Below are positions 7,365-16,461 of a DNA stretch of 64,000 nt, piece after piece. Every line of letters begins with the position of its first letter. Positions within the stretch are counted from its first letter, which is position 1. Made by a program: the position numbers and the translations under genes. The notes under the pieces are model-generated. The model made no database searches, was not told where the DNA came from, and worked only from the letters and a program-made list of their open reading frames with translations. Location of the stretch: positions 310,001 to 374,000 of the forward strand of contig NZ_CP034328.1 of assembly GCF_003940805.1 (NCBI RefSeq), given 5' to 3'. The stretch is from Tabrizicola piscis. Its GTDB lineage: Bacteria; Pseudomonadota; Alphaproteobacteria; Rhodobacterales; Rhodobacteraceae.

Positions 7365-8966
7365 TCACTTGAAGTAGATGTTGAAGCGGGAGCGGATGGC
7401 GGCGTCGATTTCAGGATCAACGCGGCACCCGGCCTTGGCGAGGATTGCATTCTTGCGGGCAATCGCGGTGTCAAGCAACAGGGGTTTGCCAGCCTCGTTC
7501 CATTCCTTGGGCGACATCCGGTTGCCGACGTTGGGGTAGATATATTCGGTCTGCATCAGTTTCAGGGTCTGGTCCGACCCAAGGTAATGGCCCGGTCCGC
7601 CAAGGCAGACCTCTTTCATCGCCTGAATACTGGTGCTGTCGGGGGTGACGTCGATCCCCCGGACAAGGCGCATGGTCTGGCCAAGCAGGTCGTCGCCCAG
7701 CACCAGTGATTCAAGGCAGAAGCCAAGGAGCGAGGCATGCATGCCGACCGCCTCATAGCACATGTTCAGGCCCGCAAGGCCGGCAAGGGCGTTGGTGATC
7801 CCCTGCTCCCATCCGGCCTGCATGTCGGGAAGTTTGCTGTCGCTGATGCCGGACGCGGCCCCGCCGGGCAGGCCGTAGAAGCGGTGCATCTGGGCGCAGC
7901 CTGCGGTCAGCAGCGCCTGTTCGGCTGACCCGCCGGACATGGCGCCAGTGCGCAGGTCGGACACGAAGGGCCAGGTGCCGAAGATCGCGGGCGCACCGGG
8001 CTTGATCGCGTTGACGTAGACGACGCCGGCAAGGCATTCCGCCACGGCCTGCACGATGGTCAGGGCAATGGGCGCGGGCGCGGTGGCCCCGGCCTGCCCG
8101 GCGCTAAGGAGCAGCATCGGCATGCCACGGCGGATGCAATCCTCCATCGTGATGCAGGATTCTTCCGCGAATTTCATCGGCGGGACGACGAAGCAGTTGG
8201 AATTGCTGACAAAGGGGCGCTTCAGCCAGTGTTCCTCGCCCCCCGCCACCATGTGCAGCATTTCAAAGCAGTCAGCGACGTGGGAGGGGTCGGAAAAGCT
8301 GGTGCCGACATGTTTCGTGGTCCCCGCAAGGCAGCCGTACAGGGTGTTGAGGTCCATTTCCCGGTTATCCACCACGTCGCGGCAGACCATCGTGCGCTGG
8401 TAGAAATGGATGTTGTCGAGGTTATCGACGAGGCGGGCCGCGTCATACAGGTCTTGCGCGGTCGACTCGCGGTATTCGTTGGTCACCGGGTCAACGATAT
8501 GCACCGCCGCGCCCGCCGTGCCGTAGTGGACGTTGGTTCCGGTCAGATGCAGATCGTGGCGTGGGTCGCGGGCGTGCAAGGTGATGTCGCGCGCGGCGAT
8601 GTTCAGCATATCCTCGACCAGCGCGCGGGGAAACCGGATGCGGCCGTCATCGCCGAGGATAGCGCCTGCTTCGGTCAGCAGTTTCACGCCCGAGGGCGGG
8701 GCCTGGGACAGGCCGATCTGTTCCAGCGCGTCCAGCGCGGCGGAATGGATCTGCTGCACGCTTGCGTCGGACAGGGGCTTGTACTGGCCGCCGGGCAAGC
8801 CGGGCCGCACTGGGCGCATGTCGTCCGACAGGGGGGCTGCCCGCATGGCAACCCGCGCCTGACGCCCACCCGAGCGGCGCGCGCGTGCAGGTTCGCACAG
8901 ATCGCCGATTTCGGGCATCGGGGGCGGAATCGGCTCCGGGACTGGCTCGATGGCAGGTTCGGTCAT
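7365..8966 (-). CDS. MttB-superfamily methyltransferase, non-pyrrolysine type
   Basis: A 533-residue protein of the trimethylamine methyltransferase superfamily (COG5598 type), recognised from the TIM-barrel stretches NVHYGTAGAAVHIVDP, LLSAGQAGATAPAP, VVYVNAIKPGAP and the C-terminal YIYPNVGNRMSPKEW. There is no in-frame UAG, so it lacks the pyrrolysine of methanogen MttB. Known non-pyrrolysine members demethylate quaternary amines such as glycine betaine and pass the methyl to a corrinoid protein, but no corrinoid protein is encoded nearby. Residues 1-60 are Pro-rich and Arg-rich and probably disordered. It overlaps the upstream gene by 4 bp, so it is in a tight operon with two DMGDH-like flavoproteins. 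Confidence 0.88.
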   Translation of the reverse strand: MTEPAIEPVPEPIPPPMPEIGDLCEPARARRSGGRQARVAMRAAPLSDDMRPVRPGLPGGQYKPLSDASVQQIHSAALDALEQIGLSQAPPSGVKLLTEAGAILGDDGRIRFPRALVEDMLNIAARDITLHARDPRHDLHLTGTNVHYGTAGAAVHIVDPVTNEYRESTAQDLYDAARLVDNLDNIHFYQRTMVCRDVVDNREMDLNTLYGCLAGTTKHVGTSFSDPSHVADCFEMLHMVAGGEEHWLKRPFVSNSNCFVVPPMKFAEESCITMEDCIRRGMPMLLLSAGQAGATAPAPIALTIVQAVAECLAGVVYVNAIKPGAPAIFGTWPFVSDLRTGAMSGGSAEQALLTAGCAQMHRFYGLPGGAASGISDSKLPDMQAGWEQGITNALAGLAGLNMCYEAVGMHASLLGFCLESLVLGDDLLGQTMRLVRGIDVTPDSTSIQAMKEVCLGGPGHYLGSDQTLKLMQTEYIYPNVGNRMSPKEWNEAGKPLLLDTAIARKNAILAKAGCRVDPEIDAAIRSRFNIYFK

Positions 8967-9808
8967 GTGTCGTATCCTTCCAGGTCTGCGCCCTGTGCAA
9001 GAAGCGCGTCAATCTCATCGCCCGGGGCGGTGGCGGCCAGCCCGGCAAAGCTGCCCTGCCCCAGCATGGCGGTCACGCTGTCGCGGATCACCGCATGGGT
9101 CGCGCGTGCAATCTGGCTGCCGGTCGAAATCCGGCGGACGCCCATCGCGGCAAGGTCGGCGACGGTCAGCGTTTTCAGCGGCCCTGCGGCCAGCGCGTTG
9201 ACCGGCTTCGTCACCGAGGCCAGCACCCGCGCCAGTTCGGCACGGCCCGGCGGTACGGGAAGGTAAAGGAGATCAGCCCCCGCCGCCTCGAACGCCTGCA
9301 GGCGGCGGATGCCTTCGGCCAGATCATAGGCGCCGTTCATCACGCCATCCGCACGCGCGCAGAAGATGAAGGGGCGGTTCAGCGCACGGGCAGCGGAGGC
9401 CCCGGCGCGGATCCGTTCGATGGCGAGGTCGAAGGGATAGGCGGGGGTGCCCGCAACCATCTGCGTGTCTTCGACCGAGATGCCGGACAGGCCGACCTCT
9501 GCCGCAAGCCGGACGGTTTCGGCCACGTCCTCCGGGCTGTCACCAAAGCCGTTCTCGAAATCGCCGGACACCGGCAGCGGCGTGGCAGAGATCAGGTCGG
9601 CGGCATGGGCCAGCGCCTCATCCCGCGTGATCCCGCCCATGTCGGCGCGGCCGAGGGTGAAAGCGTGGGCCGCCGAGGAGGTGGCAAGCGCCTTGGCCCC
9701 CAGTGCCGCCATCATCCGGGCAGAGCCGCGATCCCAAGGGTTGGGGATCACGAAACAGCCCTGCTGGTGCAGGTCATGGAAGGCTTGATGGCGCTTCGCC
9801 AGCGTCAT
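8963..9808 (-). CDS. isocitrate lyase / PEP mutase superfamily protein
   Basis: A 281-residue alpha/beta-barrel protein. TSSAAHAFTLGRADM and SGDFENGFGDSPEDVAETV match the Mg-binding region of the family, followed by GLSGISVEDT. The KKCGH catalytic motif of isocitrate and methylisocitrate lyases is absent, which favours a PEP mutase, phosphonopyruvate hydrolase or oxaloacetate-decarboxylase-like activity. Four-base overlaps on both sides (start with the flavoprotein stop, stop with the mttB-like start) show translational coupling. A role in processing a C3-C4 ketoacid of the route is possible but not shown. Confidence 0.83.
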   Translation of the reverse strand: MTLAKRHQAFHDLHQQGCFVIPNPWDRGSARMMAALGAKALATSSAAHAFTLGRADMGGITRDEALAHAADLISATPLPVSGDFENGFGDSPEDVAETVRLAAEVGLSGISVEDTQMVAGTPAYPFDLAIERIRAGASAARALNRPFIFCARADGVMNGAYDLAEGIRRLQAFEAAGADLLYLPVPPGRAELARVLASVTKPVNALAAGPLKTLTVADLAAMGVRRISTGSQIARATHAVIRDSVTAMLGQGSFAGLAATAPGDEIDALLAQGADLEGYDT

Positions 9809-12246
9809 GCGCGCACCCGTTCAGAAGCCGGATCATACATCGGGGCAAGGCTGACGATGGCCGCGTGCCGCTGACCCGCCACCTCGATTTCATAGGTCGC
9901 GCCAAGGATGTCCGCGTCAGACCGGCCCTTCGCCGGGACATAGCCCATCCCAACCGCCCCACCAAGGAAATGCCCATAATTGCCCGAGGTGACGGGGCCG
10001 ACGATCTTGCCATCCTGAACAACGGCTTCGTTGTGAAACAGCAGCGGTTCGGGGTCGGTCAGGCGGAACTGCAGCAGCTTGCGGTCAAGCCCCGCGTCTT
10101 CCTTCCGCAGCACGGCATCGCGGCCGATGAAGCCGGGCTTCTTCCGCGAGACCGTGAAGCCAAGCCCCGCCTCCAGCACATGATCTTCATCGGTGATGTC
10201 ATGGCCCCAGTGGCGGTAGGCCTTTTCGATCCGGCAGGAATCGAGCGTATGCAGGCCGCAGAGCTTCAGGTCCGGCTGCGCCTCCATCAGCGCTTCAAAC
10301 ACATGGGCGGTCTGGTCGGCGCTGACGTAAAGCTCCCAACCGAGTTCGCCCACATAGGTCACCCTGTGCGCGCGGGCAAGGCCCATGCCGATCTCGATTT
10401 CCCGCGCTGTTCCAAAGGGATGGGCGGCATTGCTGAAGTCATTCGGCGAAACCTTTGCAAGGATGTCACGCGACCCGGGGCCCATCAGGCACAGCACGGA
10501 TTCGGCGGCGGTCACATCGGTGACAACGGCGAAATCATCGCCGACATGCGCGCGCATCCAGGCCAGGTTGCGCTGGAAGGTCGCGCCGGGGACCACGGCC
10601 AGATAGGCGGTTTCCGACAGGCGGGTGATGGTAAGATCAGCCTCTATCCCCCCGCGATCATTCAGGAACATCGTATAGACGATCCGCCCCACCGGCACGT
10701 CCATCTGCGCCGAGGCGATGCGGTTGAGGAAGGCACAGGCATCGCGCCCCTCAACCCGGATCTTGCCGAAGCTGGTCATGTCGAAGAGGCCAGCGGCTTC
10801 CCGAACGGCCATATGTTCGGCGCGCTGGTTGTCAAACCAGTTCTGCCGCTTCCAGGAATAGCGATATTCCGCGTCCTGCCCGGGGTTGGCGAACCAGTTG
10901 GCGCGTTCCCAGCCAGCAACCTCGCCAAAGACCGCGCCACGCGCCTTCAGGTGGTCGTGGATCGGTGAGCGGCGAACGCCCCGCGCCGTGGCCATTTGGC
11001 GATAGGGGAAATGGTCGGCGTAAAGGAGGCCAAGGGTTTCGGTCACCCGTTCCTTCAGATAGCGGCGGTTCTTCTGGAAAGGCTGTGCGCGGCGAATGTC
11101 GACTTCCCACAGGTCGAAGGGGGCTTCGCCTTCGGTGATCCAATGCGCCAGCGCCTGCCCCGCGCCGCCCGAACTGACGATCCCGACCGAGTTGTAGCCG
11201 GCGGCGATCCAGTAGCCTTTCACCTCGGGCGCCTCGCCCAGATAGTAGCGGTCGTCGGGGGTGAAGGATTCCGGGCCGTTGAAGAAGGTGTGAATGCCCG
11301 CGGTTTCAAACAGCGGCATGCGGTTTGTCGCCATCTCAAGGATGGGCATGAAGTGATCCCAATCCTCGGGCAGGGTGTCGAATTCGAAATCCTTGCGGAT
11401 GCCATCCATGCCCCAGGGCTTGGCCACGGGTTCAAAGGCCCCCAGCATCATCTTGCCCGCGTCCTGCTTGTAATAGGCGCACTCGTCCGGCACGCGGAGG
11501 ACGGGCAAGTTCGGGTCGATCCCGGCAACGGGTTCGGTGACCAGATAGAAGTGTTCGCAAGCATGCAGCGGCAGGCTGACACCATTCTGCGCGGCAAGGT
11601 CACGGCCCCACATGCCACCGCAGTTGATGACCACATCAGCGGCGATATGGCCGGGTTCCCCCGCCATCTCATAATCCACCCCGGTGACGCGCCCTGCCAT
11701 GGTGGTGACCTTGGTCACCGTAGCACCTTCGAAAATCTTCGCGCCCCGCATCCGCGCGCCCTTGGCCAGCGCCATGGCGATGTTGGCCGGGTCGCATTGA
11801 CCGTCCAAGGGCAAAGCCACTGCCCCCACCACGCCGTCGATGTTCAGGTGGGGGTATCGCGCCTTCGCCTCACCCGGCGAAATCTCATGTACCTCGACGT
11901 CGAAGATCCGCGCGACGGTGGCTTGCCGCAGCAGTTCCTCATGCCGTTCCCGGGTCAGCGCGACCGAGATGGAGCCGACCTGCTTCATCCCCGTCGCAAC
12001 CCCGGTTTCCGCCTCCAGCCCGCGGTAAAGATCGGCGGAATACTTCGCCAGCCGGGTCATGTTGGCACTGCCCCGCAACTGCCCGATCAACCCCGCCGCG
12101 TGCCATGTCGTGCCGCTCGTCAGCTTGCGCCGCTCCAGCAGGACAACATCCGTCCAGCCCGCCTTGGCCAGATGATAGGCCACCGAACAGCCCGAGACCC
12201 CGCCCCCGATCACCACCGCCCGCGCCTTGGTTGGAATCTCAGTCAT
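9805..12246 (-). CDS. FAD-dependent oxidoreductase with GcvT domain (DMGDH/sarcosine dehydrogenase family)
   Basis: An 813-residue protein with an N-terminal DAO flavin domain (about 1-370; VVIGGGVSGCSVAYHLAKAG at 11-30), a linker domain, and a C-terminal aminomethyltransferase (GcvT) domain (about 430-805). In dimethylglycine and sarcosine dehydrogenases the flavin is attached to a His in the WHAAG motif, present here as TTWHAAGL (His49). Such enzymes oxidatively demethylate N-methyl glycines and pass the C1 unit to tetrahydrofolate. It is adjacent to a second protein of the same architecture (12318-14744). The substrate is unproven; an N-methylated amine is likely. Confidence 0.87.
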   Translation of the reverse strand: MTEIPTKARAVVIGGGVSGCSVAYHLAKAGWTDVVLLERRKLTSGTTWHAAGLIGQLRGSANMTRLAKYSADLYRGLEAETGVATGMKQVGSISVALTRERHEELLRQATVARIFDVEVHEISPGEAKARYPHLNIDGVVGAVALPLDGQCDPANIAMALAKGARMRGAKIFEGATVTKVTTMAGRVTGVDYEMAGEPGHIAADVVINCGGMWGRDLAAQNGVSLPLHACEHFYLVTEPVAGIDPNLPVLRVPDECAYYKQDAGKMMLGAFEPVAKPWGMDGIRKDFEFDTLPEDWDHFMPILEMATNRMPLFETAGIHTFFNGPESFTPDDRYYLGEAPEVKGYWIAAGYNSVGIVSSGGAGQALAHWITEGEAPFDLWEVDIRRAQPFQKNRRYLKERVTETLGLLYADHFPYRQMATARGVRRSPIHDHLKARGAVFGEVAGWERANWFANPGQDAEYRYSWKRQNWFDNQRAEHMAVREAAGLFDMTSFGKIRVEGRDACAFLNRIASAQMDVPVGRIVYTMFLNDRGGIEADLTITRLSETAYLAVVPGATFQRNLAWMRAHVGDDFAVVTDVTAAESVLCLMGPGSRDILAKVSPNDFSNAAHPFGTAREIEIGMGLARAHRVTYVGELGWELYVSADQTAHVFEALMEAQPDLKLCGLHTLDSCRIEKAYRHWGHDITDEDHVLEAGLGFTVSRKKPGFIGRDAVLRKEDAGLDRKLLQFRLTDPEPLLFHNEAVVQDGKIVGPVTSGNYGHFLGGAVGMGYVPAKGRSDADILGATYEIEVAGQRHAAIVSLAPMYDPASERVRA

Positions 12247-12262
12247 TCCTCAGGTCTTTCTC

Positions 12263-12306
12263 TTCACCAAATATCCCACGGGGGTCCGGGGGTGTGAAAC
12301 CCCCGG
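12263..12306. repeat. intergenic repeat, CCAAATATCC family with G/C hairpin
   Basis: CACCAAATATCCCACGGGGG is followed by GTCC and the hairpin CCGGGGGT-GTGAA-ACCCCCGG. It fills the gap between the two DMGDH-like genes. The longer copy at 39987 matches it almost base for base, and 14845 is a diverged copy. The hairpin could slow or stop transcription inside this cluster. Confidence 0.65.
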
Positions 12307-12317
12307 TCCACTAGATG

Positions 12318-14744
12318 TCACGCGCGGATGCGCTCGTTCTTGGCATCCCAGGCCAGCCCATCCGGCAAGACGATTGCCCGGTGGCGTTCGCCGAAAATCT
12401 CGACCTCGACTGCGGTTCCGGCCACGGCAAGATCGGCGCGCAGCATCCCCAGCGCCAGCGACGCCCCGACCCGGTAGCCCCAGGCGCCTGACGTGGTCTC
12501 GCCCACAACCTTGCCCTCGTGCCAGAGGTTCGACATGTAGGGGGCGTCCGCCTCACCCGCATCGACCTGCAGCGCGACGAACCGCTTCGTCACGCCGCGC
12601 TGCTTTTCGGCCAGAAGTGCTGCCTTGCCGGGGAAGTCGTGGTTCCAGTCGATAAAGCGGTCCAGCCCGCCTTCCAGCAGCGAATAGTCGGTGGACAGAT
12701 CGCCCTTCCAGGCGCGGTAGCCCTTTTCGATCCGCAGCGCATTCAACGCCTTCATGCCGAAAGGCACGGCCCCCGCCGCCAGCACGGCCTCATAGATCGC
12801 CGGAGCATCGGCCCGGTCGCAGTGGATTTCCCAGCCAAGCTCTCCGGCGAACGACACACGGACGAGGGCCACATCCTTGCCCGCCACCTTGGCGAAGAAC
12901 TGCACCGAGAGCCATGGCAGCGACAGGTCCGCCTCGGCAATCCCCGCCAGAAGGTCGCGCGCCTTGGGGCCGGTGACGATGAAGCAGTGGATCTTGTCGG
13001 TCCAGTCTTCCAGCACCACACCTTCGGGCAGGCCCTTGCGCAGCAGGTCGGCATCGTGGCTTTGCGCCACGGCGGCGGTGATAACCCCCACATCGTCATC
13101 GCTGTAGGGCAGGCAGGTCATCTCGGTCACGATCCGACCCCGCGCATCCGCGAAGTAGATCAGGCCGATCCGCCCCGGTTGCGGCAGTCTGGATGCCGTA
13201 AGGGAGGCTAGATGCGCCCGCGCGCCGGGGCCGACCAGCCGCAGGCGGGTGAAGCCCGGCAGGTCAAGCACGCCGACACCATCGCGCACCGCTTCGCATT
13301 CGGCGCGGATGCGGGGTTCCCACGGTCCCGCCCTGCCCCAGGTCTGCGTCGACTCCCAACTGGTATCGTCGCCGGGGGCTGCGAACCAGTCGGCCCGCTC
13401 CCAGCCGTTGTAGGCCCCCATCTGCGCGCCCAGGGCCTTCAACCGGTCGTGCACCGGGGAAAGCCTGCGGTCAGGGGCTGCGGGCCAGCGCGCCATCGGG
13501 AAATGCATCCCGTATTCATGGCCGTAGACCTCTTTCCCCTTGGCGACGAGGTAGTCGTGATCCTCCCACCCGGTGAAGCGGCGCGGGTCGCAGGACCACA
13601 TGTCCCATTCGGTGCCGCCCTCGGTCACCCATTCGGCCAGCACCTTGCCCGCCCCGCCCGCCTGGCAGATGCCGAAGGTGAAGACGCAGGCCTCGAACGC
13701 GTTCGGCACGCCCGGCATCGGGCCGATCAGAGGGTTGCCGTCGGGGGTATAGGGGATGGGGCCGTTGATGACCTTGGTCAGGTTGGCCTGCGCCAGCAGG
13801 GGCACCCGCGCCATCGCGTCGTTGATCTGGAAGTCCAGCCGCTCCAGATCGTCAGGGAACAGCTGAAAACTGAAATCTTCCGGCATCGGGTCATCCGGCG
13901 TCGCCCAATGCGCCCGGCAGGGGTTCTCGTACGGGCCAAGGTTGAAGCCCATCTTTTCTTGCCGGAGGTAGTAGGAGCTGTCCACGTCGCGGAGGAGGGG
14001 CAGCTTGTGGCCGACCTCTTTCGTCCAGGCTTCAAGTTCCGGGATCGTGTCGAACAGCATGTATTGATGGCTCATCACCATCATCGGCACCCGGCGGCCG
14101 AACATCCGGCCCACTTCGGCGGCGTAGTAGCCGCCTGCGTTCACGACGTATTCGGCGCGCACCTCGCCCTTGGGGGTGGACAGGATCCATTCCGTCCCCG
14201 TCCAGCGAGCCGCCGTCACCGGGCAGAACCGTTCGACACGCGCGCCCAACTTGCGCGCGCCGGTGGCAAGCGCCTGGGTCAGCTGCGCGGGGTCAATGTC
14301 GCCGTCGTAGGGGTCGTACAGGGCGCCCGTCAGGTCATGCGTTTCGAGGAAGGGATAGCGCGACGTGATCTCGTCCGGCGTCAGGATGTCCAGCGTCATA
14401 CCCTGATGGCGCCCCATGCCGACAACCCGCTTGAACTCCTGCAGCCGCTCCTTCGAATGGCCCAGCCGGACGGATCCGGTCACATGGTAGTTCATCGGAT
14501 AGCCCACCGCATCGCCCAAGCCGCGGTACAGGCCCGCCGAATAGCGCTGCATGTTCATGATCGACCAGCTTGCGGAAAAGGTCGGGACGTTCCCCGCCGC
14601 ATGCCAGGTTGACCCCGCCGTCAGCTCGTTCTTTTCCAAAAGCAGGCAGTCCGTCCACCCGGCCTTGGCCAGATGATAAAGGGCCGAGGCGCCGACCGCT
14701 CCGCCACCGATGATAACCACCCGCGCCGACGCAAATTCCGCCAT
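12318..14744 (-). CDS. second FAD-dependent oxidoreductase with GcvT domain (DMGDH family)
   Basis: An 808-residue paralogue of the downstream flavoprotein: GxGxxG motif VVIIGGGAVGASALYHLAKA at residues 9-28, covalent-flavin His candidate in STWHAAGN (His48), then DAO, linker and C-terminal GcvT domains. The start at MAEFASARVV follows a G-rich stretch; the longer frame would run across the intergenic region and into the LysR gene. It is the first gene of the seven-gene cluster, divergent from the LysR regulator. Two different DMGDH-type enzymes suggest two successive N-demethylations, or two substrates. Confidence 0.87.
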   Translation of the reverse strand: MAEFASARVVIIGGGAVGASALYHLAKAGWTDCLLLEKNELTAGSTWHAAGNVPTFSASWSIMNMQRYSAGLYRGLGDAVGYPMNYHVTGSVRLGHSKERLQEFKRVVGMGRHQGMTLDILTPDEITSRYPFLETHDLTGALYDPYDGDIDPAQLTQALATGARKLGARVERFCPVTAARWTGTEWILSTPKGEVRAEYVVNAGGYYAAEVGRMFGRRVPMMVMSHQYMLFDTIPELEAWTKEVGHKLPLLRDVDSSYYLRQEKMGFNLGPYENPCRAHWATPDDPMPEDFSFQLFPDDLERLDFQINDAMARVPLLAQANLTKVINGPIPYTPDGNPLIGPMPGVPNAFEACVFTFGICQAGGAGKVLAEWVTEGGTEWDMWSCDPRRFTGWEDHDYLVAKGKEVYGHEYGMHFPMARWPAAPDRRLSPVHDRLKALGAQMGAYNGWERADWFAAPGDDTSWESTQTWGRAGPWEPRIRAECEAVRDGVGVLDLPGFTRLRLVGPGARAHLASLTASRLPQPGRIGLIYFADARGRIVTEMTCLPYSDDDVGVITAAVAQSHDADLLRKGLPEGVVLEDWTDKIHCFIVTGPKARDLLAGIAEADLSLPWLSVQFFAKVAGKDVALVRVSFAGELGWEIHCDRADAPAIYEAVLAAGAVPFGMKALNALRIEKGYRAWKGDLSTDYSLLEGGLDRFIDWNHDFPGKAALLAEKQRGVTKRFVALQVDAGEADAPYMSNLWHEGKVVGETTSGAWGYRVGASLALGMLRADLAVAGTAVEVEIFGERHRAIVLPDGLAWDAKNERIRA

Positions 14745-14844
14745 GACTGCCCCCCAGATTTCCGCCCCACTATCCTCTGCCGCGCGCGCGCTTTCAATTC
14801 GGCCAGAGGCGGGGTATTGATCGACAAACCCGATCACGTCTTTC

Positions 14845-14891
14845 TTTCTGCCAAAACATCCTCCTAGGGTCCGGGGGTGGAAAACCCCCGG
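14845..14891. repeat. intergenic repeat, diverged copy with G/C hairpin
   Basis: CTGCCAAAACATCCTCCTAG followed by GGGT and the hairpin CCGGGGGT-GGAAAA-CCCCCGG, ending 21 bp before the LysR start. It is related to the copies at 12263 and 39987 and lies between divergent genes, so it may separate their promoters. Confidence 0.55.
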
Positions 14892-14912
14892 CGGCCAGCC
14901 AAAGGCACAACG

Positions 14913-15761
14913 ATGCAGATCGACCTTCTCGACACGTTCCTCGACCTTGCCGAAACCCGCAGCTTTCACCGTACGGCAGAACGGCTGAGGATCACCCAGT
15001 CAACCGTGTCGGCCCGCGTCTCGGCGCTGGAGCAGGCGGTGGGGGCGCGCCTGTTTGATCGGTCCCGCGCCGGCACCGACCTTACCCCCGAAGGCAAGCG
15101 GTTCGAACCCCATGCCCGCGCCCTGCGGCATGAGTGGAACGAGGCCAAGCGGCGAATCCAGATCCCGCAGGGGGCGGCACAGCTTTTGCGGCTTGGCATC
15201 CAGAATGACCTCGCCGCCGTCTATCTGGGCGACTGGGTGGCCGAATTCCGCGCCGCCCTGCCCGAAACCGCCTTCTATATCGAGCCGGATTACTCCAACC
15301 AGATGTGTGCCGACCTTTTGACCGGCATTCTTGACTTCGCGGTGATGTTCAGCCCGAAGCCCCACCCCGACCTGCATTTCAACTCGGTCGGTGACGTGAC
15401 CTATTGCATGGTCTCGACCGAGACGGCCCGGCTGGCCGAAGTCACTCCTGACCGGTTCATCTTCGCCCATTTCTCGCCCGCCTTCGAAGAGATGCACCGC
15501 CAGCTGACGCCTGATTTGGCCACGGCGGCCGTGTCGGTCGGGCAGTCCGGGTCGGTCGTGTCCTTGCTGATGGGCATGGGCGGGTCGGGCTATGTGCTGG
15601 AAAAGACCGCGGCCGAGTTGATCGCGGGCGGCAGGTTCATGGCGGTGGAGGACGCCCCTCTCCTGCGCCAGCCGGTCTACGCGGCCCTGCACATCCGGCA
15701 CCGGACACAAGTGCTGCACCGCAAGCTGACGCAGCTGGTCGGGCGGCATTTCCCGGACTGA
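14913..15761 (+). CDS. LysR-family transcriptional regulator
   Basis: A 282-residue protein. The N-terminal winged helix-turn-helix (about 1-60) shows LDLAETRSFHRTAERLRITQ and STVSARVSALEQAVGARLFD, standard for LysR. The C-terminal effector-binding domain is about 90-280. The start ATG follows AAAGG; the longer frame extends into the repeat hairpin. It is transcribed divergently from the seven-gene flavoprotein/MttB cluster, and LysR proteins usually control the divergent neighbour, so it is the likely regulator, with a pathway substrate as candidate effector. No LysR box was assigned with confidence in the 168-bp gap. Confidence 0.87.
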   Translation: MQIDLLDTFLDLAETRSFHRTAERLRITQSTVSARVSALEQAVGARLFDRSRAGTDLTPEGKRFEPHARALRHEWNEAKRRIQIPQGAAQLLRLGIQNDLAAVYLGDWVAEFRAALPETAFYIEPDYSNQMCADLLTGILDFAVMFSPKPHPDLHFNSVGDVTYCMVSTETARLAEVTPDRFIFAHFSPAFEEMHRQLTPDLATAAVSVGQSGSVVSLLMGMGGSGYVLEKTAAELIAGGRFMAVEDAPLLRQPVYAALHIRHRTQVLHRKLTQLVGRHFPD

Positions 15762-15777
15762 CCGCGCGGGCCTGCCC

Positions 15778-16461
15778 TTAGAACGCCATCTGCACCCTGT
15801 GTCCCGGAGCGTGGGCCAGGCGGACAAAGGTGACCGGCGCGTCGGTCCCTTGTGTCGTGCGCTCGGCCACCAGAAGCGCTGTGCCCGGTGCGACACCCAG
15901 CACCTCGGCCTCTCGCGCAGAGGCGGGTTCGGCAGTGAAGGCAATGTCGCCCGACACGAGGCTGACATGCATGACCAGCCATTCATTGACGCTTTCCCGC
16001 GCGAAATCCGGCGCGGGCTCTGGCAGGACGGCAGGGTTGAGCCAGCGGCTTTCCAGAACATAAGGCCGCCCCCCCGCCAGATGCAGCGTTTCAAGATAGC
16101 GCATGGGAGCGCCTTCCGGCAGTCCAAGCCGGGCGGTCACCGGCACCGGGGCCGGGGCCATCCGGTCGGCCAGAAGGTCAAACCGGTAGGCCAGCCCGCG
16201 CGCCAGCACGTCCAGCCGGATCACCGGAATGTCCAGCCGCGCACGGCGCACCGGCAGTTCCGCCACCCGGGTTCCGGCGCGCTTTTTCCGCTCGATCACC
16301 CCGGCTTCGGCCAAGGCGGTCAGCGCCCGATTGACCGTAGCGCGGGCGACGCCGAATTCTTCCGACAGGGCCTCCTCTCCCGGGATCAACCCACCGGGAG
16401 GCCATTCGCGCGCACGGATGCGGCGTAGAACCTCGGCCCGGATGGCTTCCCAGCCCTGCAT
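15778..16461 (-). CDS. hutC: GntR-family histidine utilisation repressor
   Basis: A 227-residue HutC-subfamily regulator. The winged helix (about 1-70) shows PGEEALSEEFGVARATVNRA, and the UTRA ligand domain (about 85-225) shows YLETLHLAGGRPYVLESRWL and the C-terminal RLAHAPGHRVQMAF. HutC represses hut genes and is relieved by urocanate. The gene starts one base before the hutF stop on the same strand, so it is cotranscribed with hutF. The candidate operator is the palindrome at 17836-17849. Confidence 0.9.
   Translation of the reverse strand: MQGWEAIRAEVLRRIRAREWPPGGLIPGEEALSEEFGVARATVNRALTALAEAGVIERKKRAGTRVAELPVRRARLDIPVIRLDVLARGLAYRFDLLADRMAPAPVPVTARLGLPEGAPMRYLETLHLAGGRPYVLESRWLNPAVLPEPAPDFARESVNEWLVMHVSLVSGDIAFTAEPASAREAEVLGVAPGTALLVAERTTQGTDAPVTFVRLAHAPGHRVQMAF

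Noticed and set aside
7365..8966. pyrrolysine-containing MttB
   Set aside because: No in-frame UAG exists in the gene and no pyl genes are in the window.
8963..9808. isocitrate or methylisocitrate lyase
   Set aside because: The KKCGH catalytic motif is missing although the fold-level motifs are present.
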